A stretch of DNA of 64,000 nucleotides, from NCBI GenBank assembly GCA_037389465.1, contig JAZARR010000130.1, forward strand, positions 369,501 to 433,500, read 5' to 3'. This document shows positions 11,461 through 24,665 of the stretch, piece by piece. Below the pieces are notes generated by a model. It was not told the DNA's origin. It saw only the letters and a list, made by a program, of their open reading frames with translations, and did not search any database. Source of the DNA: Baylisascaris procyonis (lineage: Eukaryota > Nematoda > Chromadorea > Rhabditida > Ascarididae). Both the position numbers and the translations under genes were made by a program. Numbering within the stretch: the first letter of the stretch is position 1; each line of letters opens with the position of its first letter.

Positions 11461-13617
11461 ATTATTATCACACATAATATGAAAAAAAAGTGTTATTGAA
11501 ATGTTTCTTCATGTGGAGCAGCAGCTAGTCTACTATATATAGGACATCACTAACTTATTTTGTCATTTCCCACGATATCTTTCGTTAAAATTGAAATTTT
11601 TTCAATTTCTTTTTTTAATCTTTCGGTATTCACGATGTTCACTCACCTATAGTTTCTGGATATGTTTCGAGTTTTAAATTTTCTTAAATTTCAAAAATAC
11701 TGAAATTTCATAGTTAACAGTGAAATATTATATCTTCTTTCAGATTTATTCGTTTTTTCTAATTCTTTTTTTATTCTGTTCTTTTTTTCATTTGTGACTC
11801 GCCGGGCTGGGTCCGGTTTACAAAAGTAACGGGGGATAGTGAAATAAACCCGTGAAGGTACCATTCCCACTGAAATGAAACTTCAATCTCGAATAACTCG
11901 AACTTGAATGAATCAATTTCTCTCAGTATTTCAGGACCTTTGGAGACTTAATATTGAAAGTGGATTTTACTCTTAGTACTTAATTTTAACCTACTTTCGA
12001 AAAGTTATACGGTGGGGAGGGGGCGGGTTTGGAGGGGTATTATAGGTCGAGAATGAATCGGCGGATTTTCGCATACATGTACTCATTCGATAGACAGTCA
12101 AAAATTATTAACACATGTAGCGCGGTGACCGAATTAAGAGTAATTTCACTGTGTTGTGGTACTTGCAGTATGCAATTGCCACTCTTAACTATGGGACCTA
12201 AAATTGCGGGGCCGCTTCCTCGGCACTCGTTTATCCTAGAGAGTTGAAAATAACTCCACTGAGCTTGAAATAACAAATAGTATCCGAAAATATATCACGT
12301 GACCCAAAATGGTACCCACCCCCCTCCCCAAATCGTTCCACCAGAATTCCCAAAATCACGATTTTGCCGTTTTAGACGGCCCCATATCTCCCCGCGGGTT
12401 GAAGTTGGCACAAAGAGGCTTTTGATGTTTGATGAGAACTCGGCGAGCTTACTTGAATGAAAGTTGAAAATTTCAAATTTCTTCAAAATTCGCCGTGTTG
12501 TGGAACCCGCAAAATCGCGTTTTTCCGATGCTGGGGGTTCCCCCTTATGATATTTTTAGAAAAACTTTTTGGCCCCGATTTCATTCATCCTCGTATCAAA
12601 TGGAAGATCTTAATGAGTGAGTTTTAATGATGTGAAAAGTTTTGAAATTTTTCAAAATTTGAAGCAGTTAGAAGCCTTTAAAGTTGAGAAAAGTTGAAAA
12701 TTAAGTAAGCTGTAAGGGAGTTAGAATTGCATCATTTTTTATCGAGTTTAGTTTATTGGATTCAGAATTAAATTCTCTTTTATATGGTAGTAAAATTTTT
12801 CTGAAATTTTAAATGCTGAAATTTTTTTGAAATTTCATTTTTCACTATCGACGGATTTTTTTGATATTTTTTGCAAAATGTGCAGCTCCTCACAGCGATC
12901 ACTTCTGAATAAAATTTAGTAATATTTTTTTGATCACTTACTTATTTGTAGCCCTGTAAAGTTTCAAATGTAAACTTTTTTGTTAGCCATATTTTTTCTA
13001 ATTTTTTTCTTCCATACATATTAGATATCACCAATACACACGATTTGAGCAAAAAATTGCTCACTTTTCGGATAGAGTATGTTTTTGATTGGTTTAGCCT
13101 TCTGCTTAGCTCAATCTGATTGAGAATAGATGCATATGAGAGCCTACAACGAGAGCGTTAAAATGATGCTTTTACTTTTTCGAAATTCCCACAATGAGCG
13201 GCGTTACATGAGTGTTTAAATTCTTTAAACTGAGTCGCTATTTATTTCGAATTAAGTGTAAGCCCATATTAGCTATCATTAGTGGCTCGTCGCTGCCTCA
13301 AATATGCCACAGGGGTGTTTTCGCGTCGGTTAACTATAGATTACGGTGGTTTATGGTGTCTCGCGATAGACGCCAAGCGCAGAGGTCACATCCTTTGCTC
13401 TCTCATTTTTTCATCCCTGGCTCATAGGTTTCCTTGCATTGCCGTGTATTCTACCGAATAATTGGGTAGATCACTTCGGGACCTCACGACAGTTTATGGT
13501 GTCTCGCGATTGACGCTGTGAACAACAAACGCCGAATGGTCACATTGCATAGTCCCACTGAATTATGGGATCATCGTTTAAGTTCCATAATTGAGTTTTC
13601 TGTGCATGAAAACTGAA
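11461..13617. other. AT-rich intergenic stretch, no gene seen
   Basis: The sequence is oligo-A/T-rich and ends next to GCGAAGC block copy II. A 25-base motif around TTATGGTGTCTCGCGAT occurs at 13349 and 13493 and resembles TTATGGCCTCTCGCGATGG at 13737. A header-like 'ctatatataggacatcactaacttattttg' near 11531 suggests a decayed unit start. Short frames here show no protein features. Confidence 0.5.
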
Positions 13618-14720
13618 GATATATTTTAAATCGCTTCATGTGAATGATGAACTCACTAAACACTAATTGTTTTTTCGGGCGTTTGGCGCGAACTCCAGCG
13701 CTTCCATTTTGCGCTTTACGATAACCTCAAGCCGTTTATGGCCTCTCGCGATGGATCGAAGGAGCAAAATTCACGCCCTCCTTTGCATGTTTATCCACCA
13801 GTCACTGTTATCCCACCTTGCGTTCATCGATTGTTGCCTGTACGTTATTGAACCCTCCTTTTGATTTTTTTTAATGCTTCGATTCCATCCGTGTATTCGT
13901 GTAATGAATTCTGTTGAAGCGGCGAAGCCGCCAGTTTAGTTTTGAAATCTGCTTCCTGTCGTTCGTGTGGAATGTTAAGCGAAACAGCATTTGGAGCAGC
14001 GAAGCTGCGATTTTGCTTCTGCGAAGTGACGAAGTCGCCAAATTCGTTTTCTTATAATATTCTGCGAAGCAGTCGGGCTCGCGGGGCAGTGAAGCTGCGG
14101 TTTCGTTTCACGTTGCACTCTGAGTTCGATTCGAGATTCCATCGGAGCGGTGAAGCCGCGAGGTTGGATTTTAAAGTTTCTTTAAGAATATCTGTGCAAT
14201 ATTCCGCGAAGCAGCCGAGCAGATAAAGAAGGGAAGGTGCGTTCTGGTGAATATTATCGCAGATAGCGAAGCAGTTGGAGCAGCGAAGCTGCGATGGCGG
14301 TTCGCATATTTCTTCGGCAATCGAAGTTTTTTCATTTTTCATCTGATCCATTTTTTCCGAAGAGGCGAAGCCGCGAGGTTAGCTTTGAAAGTTTCTTACA
14401 GATTTTTGTAATCCTGCGAAGCAGCCGGGTTCGTTTGTGGTGATTTCGGTGTTGCATCGACGTAATTAATTCCCTACATTCTTCATCTCTGTCTAATATT
14501 CTGCAAAGCAGGCAAGGTTTTGGAGCAGCGAAGCTGCGATCTGGCTTTCGATATTCCGCCTGCGCTAAAATATTATTCATTCCCGAAGTTACCTATTTCG
14601 AGGAATGTTCTAAGTGTTTAAATTTCTCATCATTTTTTTTTTGAAAAACCCTTTCATCTCTTTCCTAATGTCACTATCGTGTGAGAGGGACGCCTTGAGA
14701 GATAATCAAAGAAGGAGAGG
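13618..14720 (+). repeat. GCGAAGC-rich repeat block, copy II
   Basis: This is a direct repeat of the block at 1, beginning with GATATATTTTAAATCGCTTC and carrying the same GCGAAGC/GCAGCGAAGCTGC motifs. It lacks the part of copy I around 1070-1260. Together with the unit that follows, it makes about 4 kb of direct duplication, offset by about 13.6 kb from copy I. Confidence 0.8.
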
Positions 14721-16654
14721 CTATCATCGCGCCAACTCGACTCATCACCCGTCCTTACATGCAATAAATAAAGTTTCATGGACTAAATTGAATTTGAGAA
14801 GTAATGTAATATAAAGTAATAGAAAAAAGATATAAAGTAATAAAACAAACAGTTAATGTAATGCGCTAGTCTATATAATACGGAAGATCACTAATTATTT
14901 TCACCTTTCGTCAACGTTACCTCTTTAAGAAGTGCAGTTAGAGGTCCGGTTTTTTTCCAGTCTTCTTTATGGGGACGGCGACGGGAGCTATACTTTTTCG
15001 TGTGGATTCTATCCTTTGTTCATGAGTTATTCCGGTCAGGTACCCGTTTTCATACTTAAGCATTTTTGCTTGTAAATTTTTGTATGTTAGGGGAATTTTT
15101 AATTTCTTTTCTGCCATGGATTTGAGGCTTTAGGGCGCATTTTCCCAGCTGGGTGCACGTTTGTGAAAAAAATTCTGGATATGAAAATTTTTCCGGAATT
15201 CTTCCAAAATCCACGTGGAGTAATATGGAAACGTTTATTATTTCGCCATTTTTTAAAACTTTTCTTAGATTTTCATAGGACATCTTGGGAGGTTTGGTCT
15301 AGACTTGCCGCTGAAGGAAGGTTATGGATATTTGATAATCCGGAAGAAATATCCGTTGGGGAACCGGAAAATGGATTTTTGCCCATATCTCGCTCACGGA
15401 TGCATGAATCGGGGTGGAATTTTTTTTATTTCCCATTATTTGAGAGTGGCTATTGGAGTCCTGAAAAAAAGTTCCCCTAGGATTGAAAAAAGTTGGCAAA
15501 TTGCCAACTTCATTTTTATAACTTTTTTCCTCTTGCTCGCACAGTTTTCTCATCTACTACAAGTTTTCATCTCTTTTCAAGCCGATTTCAAGTATATCAC
15601 CTGGGTTTTGCTCCGATCCACGATTTTCAGGACGCTCGAAAAATTTTCTATTTTTGGCCATAACTTTTTAACGGTTCATTGGAGGGAGGCGCACGTTGCA
15701 CCATTGGACGCCGCAGGCGATTATTTTTCCAACGTCTATAACATGCCTAGGCTATCTCCGCTGGAAGTCTTGGAAAACGCATCTGGTGGCGAGATAGTAC
15801 GAAAAAGTGAGAGAGTCAGAGAAACAAAATTACGCGCGTTTATAACTCGGCCAATTTTTGATGCATTTTGATGGCAACTGCTCTGTTCGATTCAGTATTC
15901 AATTCTCTTTCGAACTGTGTATATGTCTTGTGGGCTCTTTCGAAAGCGGACGAGAAAAGAATAAAAAATTAAATTTATAGTGTAACCTGATGGGGCGCGA
16001 ATTTTTTTAGCATTAACTCCATCCAGAGCAAAGCAGGGGTCGAGGGGGACGGCAGTCCCCCTCCGGGGGTTTCAGGGGGCGGAGCCCTCCCTGACCTCAA
16101 TATAAGCGCTGAAATAAAAAATATTTACTTCATAGGTTCGTATCGTCACTTCTTCCTGCAATCAACTTAGGTTAGATTTGCTTCTTCCTGCTGCATTCTT
16201 TTTCTTTCATTTACTCTTTGCATGCTTCTTCAATAACGTGTACTTTTTCAATTCATTTTTCGAATATTTGTTCACTTCAAAAATTAAAATATGTAAAATA
16301 TCTATTGAAATGAACTATATTTGAGATTTCGAAATTTTTTCTCCGCAACGGTTAGGTCTACGGAAGGGCTATTTGCTTTTTCGACACAGTTTTAAAAGCT
16401 CTATCGAATGATGTATACCTCATCGAACTTCGAGAGAAAAGTTTGCAATCGAATCGACCGGCCAGAATTCCTGAAATGTCGATATTTGCGATTTAATGAT
16501 TCTCGTTCTCGGCCGCTGTTTCATATACTGCTAAGCGGTTTCTTGGTTCGTCATCAGCTCGCCAAGACCTCTCGAACTTCATATCGACAACCGCCGTAGG
16601 ACAAATGGCAGCGGACAAAAAAATTCCCAAAAATCGCAATTTTTGGATCCTGAG

Positions 16655-16741
16655 GACTTTGAACGGGAAATTTTGTGAATCTTATCAGCGCCAGCCGAGA
16701 ACGGCATCTTCGAGTTGCTTACGAATCGATTCTTCTCGACA
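16655..16741 (-). mobile_element. LTR fragment of the BEL/Pao-like element
   Basis: The 87 bases from GACTTTGAACGGG to TCTTCTCGACA match the end of the LTR at 25636-25926 almost base for base. Downstream the sequence continues CTTTTCGGAAAATATTTT, the same target sequence that follows the full element (CTTTTCG at 25927). On the left it joins GGATCCTGAG directly, so the other LTR end and the short target segment before it have been lost. Confidence 0.75.
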
Positions 16742-17931
16742 CTTTTCGGAAAATATTTTTTGTCTCCAATTTCGATGTTTTTAGTATCAAACGATAGATC
16801 TCGATGAGCTCATCACGAATATGTGCACTATGTCCTGTCTAACGTCAAAAATAGATAAACTATAGGTGTAAGAATGTTGTTTTTTTATATAAATGAACTG
16901 CAATTTATATTTCCGATTTTTTTCTCGGCAGCGGTGACGCCTACGGCGCTGTGGATTGTTTCATCTGATACAACTTTCAAGCCTCTATCAAATGATATAT
17001 AGCTTGTCAAATTTCCAAACTACACTTCAACATCAATCCACCGCCCAAAACTCCTGAAATCTCGACTTTTCCGATTTTGGGGGTTCTCGTTCTCGGCTGC
17101 TGTTTAATATCGTCCTAAACAGTTTCATGATTCGTCATTAGCCCGCCGAAACCTCTCGAAGGGTATATCGACTACCGCCGCAGGACAAACACGAGCCGAG
17201 AAAAAAATTTCCAAAGACCGCAATTTTTCGATCCTGAGGGAAAATTTCGAAAAATATTTTTTGTCTCCGATTTCGCTAATTTTGGTATCATACGACCGAT
17301 CTCGATGAGCTGGTCACGAATATATGCGCCGCCTGCTGTTTTATTTGAAGCATGACGAAGTTATAGGTTCATAAGTGTTGCATTTCTATATAAATGTACT
17401 GCAATTGATATTTCCGATTCCTTTTCTCGTCAACGGTTAAGTCTGTCGATCCGCTGGTTGCGTTGTTCGATACAGTTTCGAAAGCTCTATCAAACGGTTT
17501 ATAGGTTCTTAGATTTCGGAAGGAAAGTTGAAAACCCATTCGACCGGCCGGAATTCCTGAAATCTCGATTTTTGCGATTTTGGTGGTTCTCGTTCTCGGC
17601 CGCTATCTCATACCGTGTTAAATGGCCTTCAGATTCGTCATTGGCCCGCCAAGACCTCTCCAACGGTATACGGACTACCGCCGTAGGACAAACAGGAGCG
17701 GAGAAAAAAATCCCAAATATCACAATTTTTTCAATCGTTTTCAATCAATTTTTCAATTCGTCTCGGATTTCGCTAATTTTGGTATCAAACGATAGATCTC
17801 GATGAGCTCATCACGAATACATGCATGTTCTTTGTTACTTATGTTTTCTGGGAAATATGCGTTATTCAGGAGAGGGGCATAGACTCGCTGGGAAATGTCA
17901 CTCGCACTGGAGCATGCCTAGCAAGTACTGA

Positions 17932-17992
17932 TGTACCCGCGTGGTTAGTACTGCGGGCTACGAGTGCGGGCGATCCTGGTTCAATCCCGCTC
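17932..17992 (+). repeat. tRNA-like module, best-preserved B box
   Basis: GTGGTTAGTACTGCGGGC is followed by a clean B box GGTTCAATCC. The flanks of the B box do not form a T stem, so a functional tRNA is unlikely. The position matches the modules at 4068, 10580 and 27130. Confidence 0.55.
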
Positions 17993-18811
17993 GTTGTTTA
18001 GCTGTCGCAAGCTTCGCATTAAGTTTAATTTTTCATGGTTTTTTCTCAAAAGTGATTCCGTGCGTCCAGAATGTAGCGGACGGGGCTGAGGGGGAGGGGT
18101 TCGGTCCAGAAATTTGCGCATAATGGATTCGGTACTCACTCTGGATAGTTTTGAATAAATGTTTAGGGTTATATCTCGGCTCTAAATGGTCCAATTTCGA
18201 TACAGTTTCGGATTTTAGGCTGCGCATAACAGGAGAAGGTTGAAAGTAGTTGTGCAGAGCAGCGCAGACTGAGCATGTGCGCGCAGCGTAGCCGCACGTG
18301 ATGCTAAGCGCAGCGTCAAATGTCGAGGAAGATATCTCGGCTCCGGATGGACGAATTTTGATAGGTTTTGAGCGACTGGCTCCGCGTGATGTGGGCCAGG
18401 GCGAGATGCGTGCGAGGAGTTGCGATCGCGCGGCGCCGCCGCGCGCGCCGCCGAATGCGCTTGCTACCTGCCCCAACTGATATCTCCGCTCCAGGTGAAC
18501 CAACTTCAATGCGATTTTTTTGAATCGGTGAAGTAGGAGATCTAAAGAAGTGTAGTATGTATAGCTTCGCGTAAAATGAGCTGAAGGCGCGAGCGTGTTG
18601 TGTAGTGCTTCCTCTTCTGTCGTTGGGAGCGCCGAAGGCGCGAGCCTGCTGCGATATAGCGCGCTTTGGTTGTTCTGCGCGCCGACAAGGTATCGCATGT
18701 GACATCTGAACCCCAGATGGGCGATTTCTAGTCCGCTTTTCTTGCCATTATTATCATATAATATGAAAAAGAAGTATTATTGAAATGTTGCTTCACGTGG
18801 AGCAGCACCTA

Positions 18812-18845
18812 GTCTATTTAATACAGAAGTCTATTTAATACAGAA
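18812..18845 (+). repeat. 17-bp tandem duplication at a unit header
   Basis: GTCTATTTAATACAGAA occurs twice back to back just before the U3 header. The other units have it once in the form CTAGTCTATATAATACAGAAG. Confidence 0.8.
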
Positions 18846-21162
18846 GACTAGTAATTATTTTCACTTTTGGCTAACGTTTTCGGCTTTACCGTTTGCTGGA
18901 TCGTTCCGGTTTTTTGCGGATCACATTCTATGGTGGTGCTTTCCTGAGGTGTAAAATTTCATCCGCGTTTGCGGCTCCGTTGCCGGTTATTCCGGTCAGG
19001 TACCCGTTTTCATAGTTAAGCATTTTTGCTTATATCTTTTTCTTGGATAGATGAATTTTTAACTTCTTTTTTTTGGATTTGCAAGTTTAGGGGACATTTT
19101 TTGAGGTGGGTGTGGATTTGTGAAAAAAATTCTGGATATGAAAAATTTTCCGGAATTGCTTTAAAATATATGAGGAGTAATTCGGAAACGTTTATTATTT
19201 CGCCATTTTTTGAAACTTTTCTTAGATTTTCATAGGACCTCTTGGGAGGTTTGGTTTCGACTTGCCGGTGAAGAAAGATTGGGGATATTTGATAATCCAG
19301 AAGAGATATCCGTTGCGAAACCGGAAAATCGATTTTTACCCATATCTCGCACCTGGATGCATGAATCGGGATGGAATTTTTTCTGTTTTCCGTCGTTTGA
19401 GAGTGGCTACAGGAATTCCGAAAAAATTTTGCCCTAGGGATGAAAGAAGTTGGCAAATTGCCAACTTCATTTTTAGAACTTTTTTCCTGTTGCTGGCACA
19501 GTTTTCTCATCTACTACAAGTTTTCATCCCTTTTCAAGCCTATTTTAAATATATCACTTGGGTTTTGCTCCGATCCACGCTTTTCAGGACACTCGAAAAA
19601 TTTTTTGTTTTTGGCCATAACTTTTTTATGGTTCATCGGAGAGACGCGCACGTTGCGCCGTTGGACGCCCAGGCGATTTTCTTTCCAATGGCCTATAAAG
19701 TGCCTAACCTATCTCTACCGGAAATACTGGAAAACGCATCTGGCGGCGAAATACTACACTAAAGTGAGAGAGTCAGAGAAAAACTTGGCGCGTTTATAAC
19801 TCAGCCAATTTTTGATGGATTTTAATGAGATTCTTATTCTTCGAATCAGTGTTTAATTTTCTTTCAAACGATGTATAGAGCCGTTGGGTCCTACTGAAAA
19901 CTAGATGAGGAAAGAATAAAAATTAAAATTATAGTGTAATTTAATAGAGAATGAATTTTTTACACAGCAACAACTGCATCCAGACGAAAGCAGAAGGTCG
20001 AGGGGGCGGCAGCCCCCCGCGGGGGTGTTCATAGGGCGGAGCCCCCTGACCTTAACATAAGTACTGAAATAAGAAATATTTTGTTCATAGGTTCGTACCG
20101 TCACTTCTTCCTGCGATCAACATATGTTCTATTTCTTTCTTCTTCCTTCATTCGTTTATTTTCGTTCCTTTTTGCTTTCTTCTTAGATGATGTGTATTTT
20201 TTAGTTTCATTTTTTGAACATCTGTTCGCTTAAAAAATTAAAATACGTGAAATTTCTATTGAAATGTGCTATATTTGAGATTTCGAAATTTTTTTCTCTG
20301 CAACGATTTGGTCCACAGAGAAACGACTTGCTTTTTTCGGCACACTTTTAAAAGCTCTATCGAACGATGTATAGCTTATCGAATTTTGGGAGAAAAGTTG
20401 AAAATCGAATCGACTGGCCAGAATTTCTGAAACCTCGATTTTGCGATTTTGGGGGTTCCCGTTCCCGGCCGATATCTCATATGGTGCTAAACGGTTTTTC
20501 GTTTCGTTATTGGCTTGCCGAGACTTCTCGAAAGGTGTATGGAATACCGCCGCAGGACAAATAGGAGCGGAGAACAAATTCCCAAATTTCGCAATTTTTG
20601 GATCCTGGAGAGTAGTACGGGGAACTCTTCGAAAAATATTTGTTGTCTCCAATTACGATGGTTTTTGTATCATACGATAGGCCTTGATGAGCTGATTGCG
20701 AATATGTGCATAATGTGCTGCTTAACGTCAAAAACGGGGGAACTATAGGTGTGCGAATGTTGTATTTTTGCGTAAATGAACTGCAATTTATATTTCCGAT
20801 TTTTTTTTTCTCGACAACGGTGACGCCTGCGGCCCTGCGGGTTGTTTCGTTCAATGCAACTTTCAAGCCTCTATCAAATGATATATAGCTTGTTAAATTT
20901 CGAAAAAAAATTGAAAATGGAATCGACCGGCCAGAATTTCTGAAATCTCGATTTTTGCGATTGTGGAGGTTCTCGTTCTCGGCCGCTGTTTCATGTGGCA
21001 CTCAGCGGTCTTCTGACCGTCATAAGCTCGCCGGTACCTCTCGAATTTTATATGGACGACCTTCCTGGGGCAAGCAGGAGAGGAGAAAAAAATCCCAAAA
21101 ATTGCGATTTTTCAACTGTCCAATTTCGATAGGTGTTGGATATTGGACTCAGGATGTTACAG
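18843..21162 (+). repeat. Macro-repeat unit U3 (truncated)
   Basis: This unit has the header, the TTGGCAAATTGCCAA palindrome (19448-19467), the GC twin hairpin (19996-20050) and the body up to about 21120. It ends without the tRNA-like module and GC core. The uninterrupted CAACTTTCAAGCCTCTATCAAATG near 20860-20885 is the empty site of the solo LTR at 9134. Confidence 0.7.
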
Positions 21163-22925
21163 AAGATCACTAATTATTTTCACATTTCGTCAACGCTATC
21201 TCTGTAAGAAGTGCATTTAGAGGTCCGGTTTTTTTCCAATCTTCTTCTATGGGGACGGTGACGGGAGTATATTTTTCGTGTGGATTCTCCGCTTTGCTCA
21301 TGAGTTATTCCGGCCAGGTACCCGTTTTCGTACTTAAGCATTTTTCCTTGTGACTTTTTATTCGTTAAATGAATTTTCAGTTTCTTTTTTTGCCGTAGAT
21401 TTGCGGGTTTAGGGACATTTTCTGAGGTGGTGCGGATTTGTGAAAAAAGTTCCGGATATGAAAATTTTTCCGGAATTCTTTGAAAATCTACTTGCAGTGA
21501 TCCGGAAACGTTTATTATTTCGCCTTTTTTAAAAATTTTTCTCAGATTTTCATAGAACCTCTTCGGAGGTTTGGTCCCGACTTGTAGGTGAAGAAACATT
21601 ATGGATACTTGATAATCCGGAAGAGATATCCGTTGGGGAACCGGAAAATGGATTTTTGCCCATATCTCCTTATGGATACATGAATGGCGGTGGAATTTTT
21701 TTTGTTTCCCATTATTTGAGAGTGGCTATTGGAATTCTGGAAAAAGTTCCCCCTGGGGTCGAAAAAAGTCGGCAAATTGCCAACTTCATTTTTAGAACTT
21801 TTTTCCTGTTCCTCGCACAGTTTCCTCTTCTACTACAGGTTTTCATTTCTTTTCACCTATTTCAAATATATCACTTGGGTTTTGCTCCGATCCACGCTTT
21901 TCAGGACACTCAAAAAATTTTCTATTTTTGGCCATAACTTTTTTACGGTTCATCAAAGAGACGCGCACGTCGTGCCATTGGACGCCGCAGGCGATTTGCT
22001 TTCCAACGGTGTATAACATGCCTACGTTATCTCCGCTGGAAATATTGGAAAACGCATCTGGTGGCGAGATAGTACGCAAAAGTGAGAGAGTTAGAGAAAA
22101 GAAGTTACGCGCGTTTATAACTCGGCCAATTTTTGATGGATTTCAATGGGATTTTTTTATTCGAATTAGTATTCAATTCTCTTCGAGCGGTGTATACATC
22201 TGCCAAGCATTTCGGAAAGCACGTGAGAAATGAATAAAAATTAAATTTATAGTGTAATTTAATAGGGAATGAACTCTTTCCCTAGCAAGAACTGCATCCA
22301 GACCAAAGCAGGGGGTCGAGGCGGGCGGCAGCCCCCTGACCATAGTATATGCACTGAAATAAAAAATATTTACTTCATAGGTTCGTATCGTCACTTCTTC
22401 ATGCAATCAACATAGGTTCTATTTGCTTCTTCCTGCTGCATTCTTTTTTTTTTTCATTTATTTTTTGCATGCTTCTTCAACAATGTGTACTTTTTGAATT
22501 CATTTGTCCAATATTTGTTCACTTAAAAAATTAAAATATGAAAAATTTCTATTGAAATGTACTCTATTTGAGATTTCGAAATTTTTTTGTCCGCAACGGT
22601 TAGGTCTACGGTAGAGCGATTTGCTTTTTTCGACACAGTTTTGAAAGCTCTATCGAATGACGTATAGCCTATCGAATTTCGAGAGAAAAGTTGAGAATCG
22701 AATCGACCGGATAGACTTTCTGAAATCTCGGTTTTTGCGATTTTGGGGGTTTTTCCCTCTCGGCTGCTGTTTAATATCGCGCTAAACGGTTTCCTGATTT
22801 GTGGTCAGCTCGAGAAGCCGTCTCGAATGGCGTATGCACTACCGCCGTAGGACAAATAGGAGCCGAGAAAAAATTCCCAAAAATCGCTATTTTTGGATCC
22901 TGAGGGGTAGTACAGGGAACTTTTT

Positions 22926-23216
22926 TGTGGCGAAGACGCGATGCTGATGATCCAACGAATGAACCAACCAATGAATTTATTGACATAGAGCGGTGCTTAT
23001 ATACAGTTTACTTAGGCAGATTCTTTAACAGATAATTTGCATCACTTTAGGCAAATTCTTTGGTGGATAATTTGCATTTTGTTTTAAAGAACTCATAAAT
23101 CTGAGAAATGAGCATTTCTAAATCCAAACGACTTTGAAAGGGAAATTTTGTGAATCTTATCAGCGCCAGCCGAGAACGGCATCTTCGATATGCTTAGGAA
23201 TCGATTCTTCTCGACA
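22926..23216 (-). repeat. 3' LTR of the BEL/Pao-like element
   Basis: This 291-bp copy has TG...CA ends. It has the same length as the copy at 25636 with about 13 substitutions and no indels. It includes the GATAATTTGCAT repeat pair. Confidence 0.85.
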
Positions 23217-23742
23217 GTCCCCGCCGAAGGTTTTGTCGTTAGCATTGTTCTGGTCTTTCGGAGAATCGATCCTTTAGAGGAGAGAAAATTCTTCTCGTTT
23301 ACTCTTGACCTTTCCCATTCCTTTCTCTTCTTTGTCTTCCTTTTCAGCTTCTTCCTTTTTTCCTCTTCTTCTTCCTTTTCTGGTTGTATCGATTCCACTT
23401 TAGGACGTTCGCGTCTAGTTGGTTTTGGTTGCTCTTCTTCCTTTTTTTTCTTGGTCCTGTTCTTCAACTTCGCTATCATATCTCGATAGTGTTCCTTGGG
23501 AATCGAATTGAGAAGTCTGCCTGTAAGATCTTGCTTTGCCTCAACTGCGTTTTGACCGCTTGTCGATACTGCTTAATTATCAACTCCTCTGCCTTGAGTT
23601 CTTTGGGTTGCTGTTTGGACAGTAGTGCATACTTTTTGAGCAATTCGTCCTGAACGCGTTGATTGTACTGCAGCTGGTTGCTGGTCTCCGCTCCATGTTT
23701 CGCCTCCATATGTTTTTCCTCCATAGGCTGACATTCATTCAA
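23093..23742 (-). pseudogene. Charged C-terminal region of the element's polyprotein (frameshifted)
   Basis: Two overlapping minus-strand frames follow the gag frame. The first (23742-23476) is Gln/Lys/Glu-rich, with a likely coiled coil around QDELLKKYALLSKQQPKEL. The second (23479-23093) has long Lys/Glu runs (KKKKEEEQPKP, EKEEEEEKRKK) and extends into the LTR. Each step changes reading frame, so the copy appears broken. I do not recognise a domain. It may be what is left after pol was deleted, or a tail specific to this element. Confidence 0.5.
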
Positions 23743-24665
23743 CTGCCCACTTTCAAGACCTTTGCTTGCTCATGATGCCTCCGCAACAATGCGTGATTTG
23801 TTTCCGCTTGTTTGGCACGTACGTCCGACTTCTTGGCAGTTAACTTCTCCTTTGGTATCAACTTTGTTGTGCGCAGTGTTGAAAACTTGGATCGACGTAA
23901 CGTCGCCATCTCATCATTAATTGGCTGATGGAATGGGTCATGCGGAGAAATCGGAGAGGAAGCTGGAGCTGTTGAAGCGCTTTCGCTTCCCAGAGAAGAT
24001 TGACTGCGGTTAGACGATACAGCCGAATGTGTTGATTCGTCATCACCAAGCCGGATTATCGAACGGTTTTTTGGTGTAGCCATAAGCAAAAAGATCTGTT
24101 CCTTGTTGTCTGAAGTATTCTCAGTGCATAACCTTCGATCGAGTGTCGCATGACTGGCTTGAATGGAGTCAGTAGTCTGTTGACTGTTTCCTTCGGCGGC
24201 ATTGACTCCTAGAGAATCCTTGAATTCGGTGCGCTTTGCCTTAGAAGTACAAAGCGCTTGATGATGATTGCCACTTCGGCAGTAATAACACGGTCGTCGG
24301 AATGCACAGCTTTCGGCGTGGTGACCCTCGCGGAGGCAGCGAAGACAAAGTTTGAGTTTCTTTGCGCGATTCTTGCGCGCTTCGAGATCTTGAAACCGAG
24401 TACACGAGGCAGCCCAATGTTGAGAGCTGCAGAACGGACATGGCGATGGTTCCTTTCTACGTGTGAGACTTTGTTGTCGACCCTTGCGATTTGGGCTAAT
24501 TTGAGGTTGACTTTTCTGAATTGAAGTGAAGGGATGCTTCTCCAGCCTTTCCTGTGGTCGAGGTTGCTTCGTCAGCCTTTCGTTTAATTGAGCGATCTTG
24601 TGACCATTTGAGCTGCTCCTGAATTCGAAGTGTTGTTTGCAGATACGAGCATAAGGATTCGGCAT
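23739..24665 (-). pseudogene. Gag nucleocapsid part with three zinc knuckles
   Basis: The 308-residue frame contains three Cys/His motifs in a row: CPFCSSQHWAASC, CLRCLREGHHAESC and CYYCRSGNHHQALC. This is the arrangement seen after the DUF1759 domain in BEL/Pao gag proteins, where they bind nucleic acid. A Ser/Pro-rich stretch and a basic stretch follow (LIPKEKLTAKKSDVRAKQ). In autonomous elements an aspartic protease and RT would follow; here the frame ends. It is in the same frame as the upstream gag domain, but stops lie between (see 24735-25592). Confidence 0.75.

Larger units (their letters stand above)
14883..18842 (+). repeat. Macro-repeat unit U2 (near full length)
   Basis: Here the unit can be read end to end in about 3.96 kb. 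In order it has the header, the CATACTTAAGCATTTTT block, the TTGGCAAATTGCCAA palindrome (15491-15510), the GC twin hairpin (16034-16096), the body, an LTR fragment (16655-16741), further body, the tRNA-like module (17932-17992) and the GC core with two minisatellite units. The largest frame (15305-15871 plus, 188 aa) is broken or shifted in the other copies. Confidence 0.75.

Noticed and set aside
15305..15871. 188-residue plus-strand open frame in U2
   Set aside because: Matching frames in the other units (2030, 19262, 21656, 28200) are interrupted or shifted by small indels, the opposite strand is also open, and the sequence follows non-coding repeat motifs.
17932..17992. Candidate tRNA gene
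   Set aside because: A and B boxes are present, but the T stem and acceptor stem do not pair, and the module recurs with the macro-repeat.
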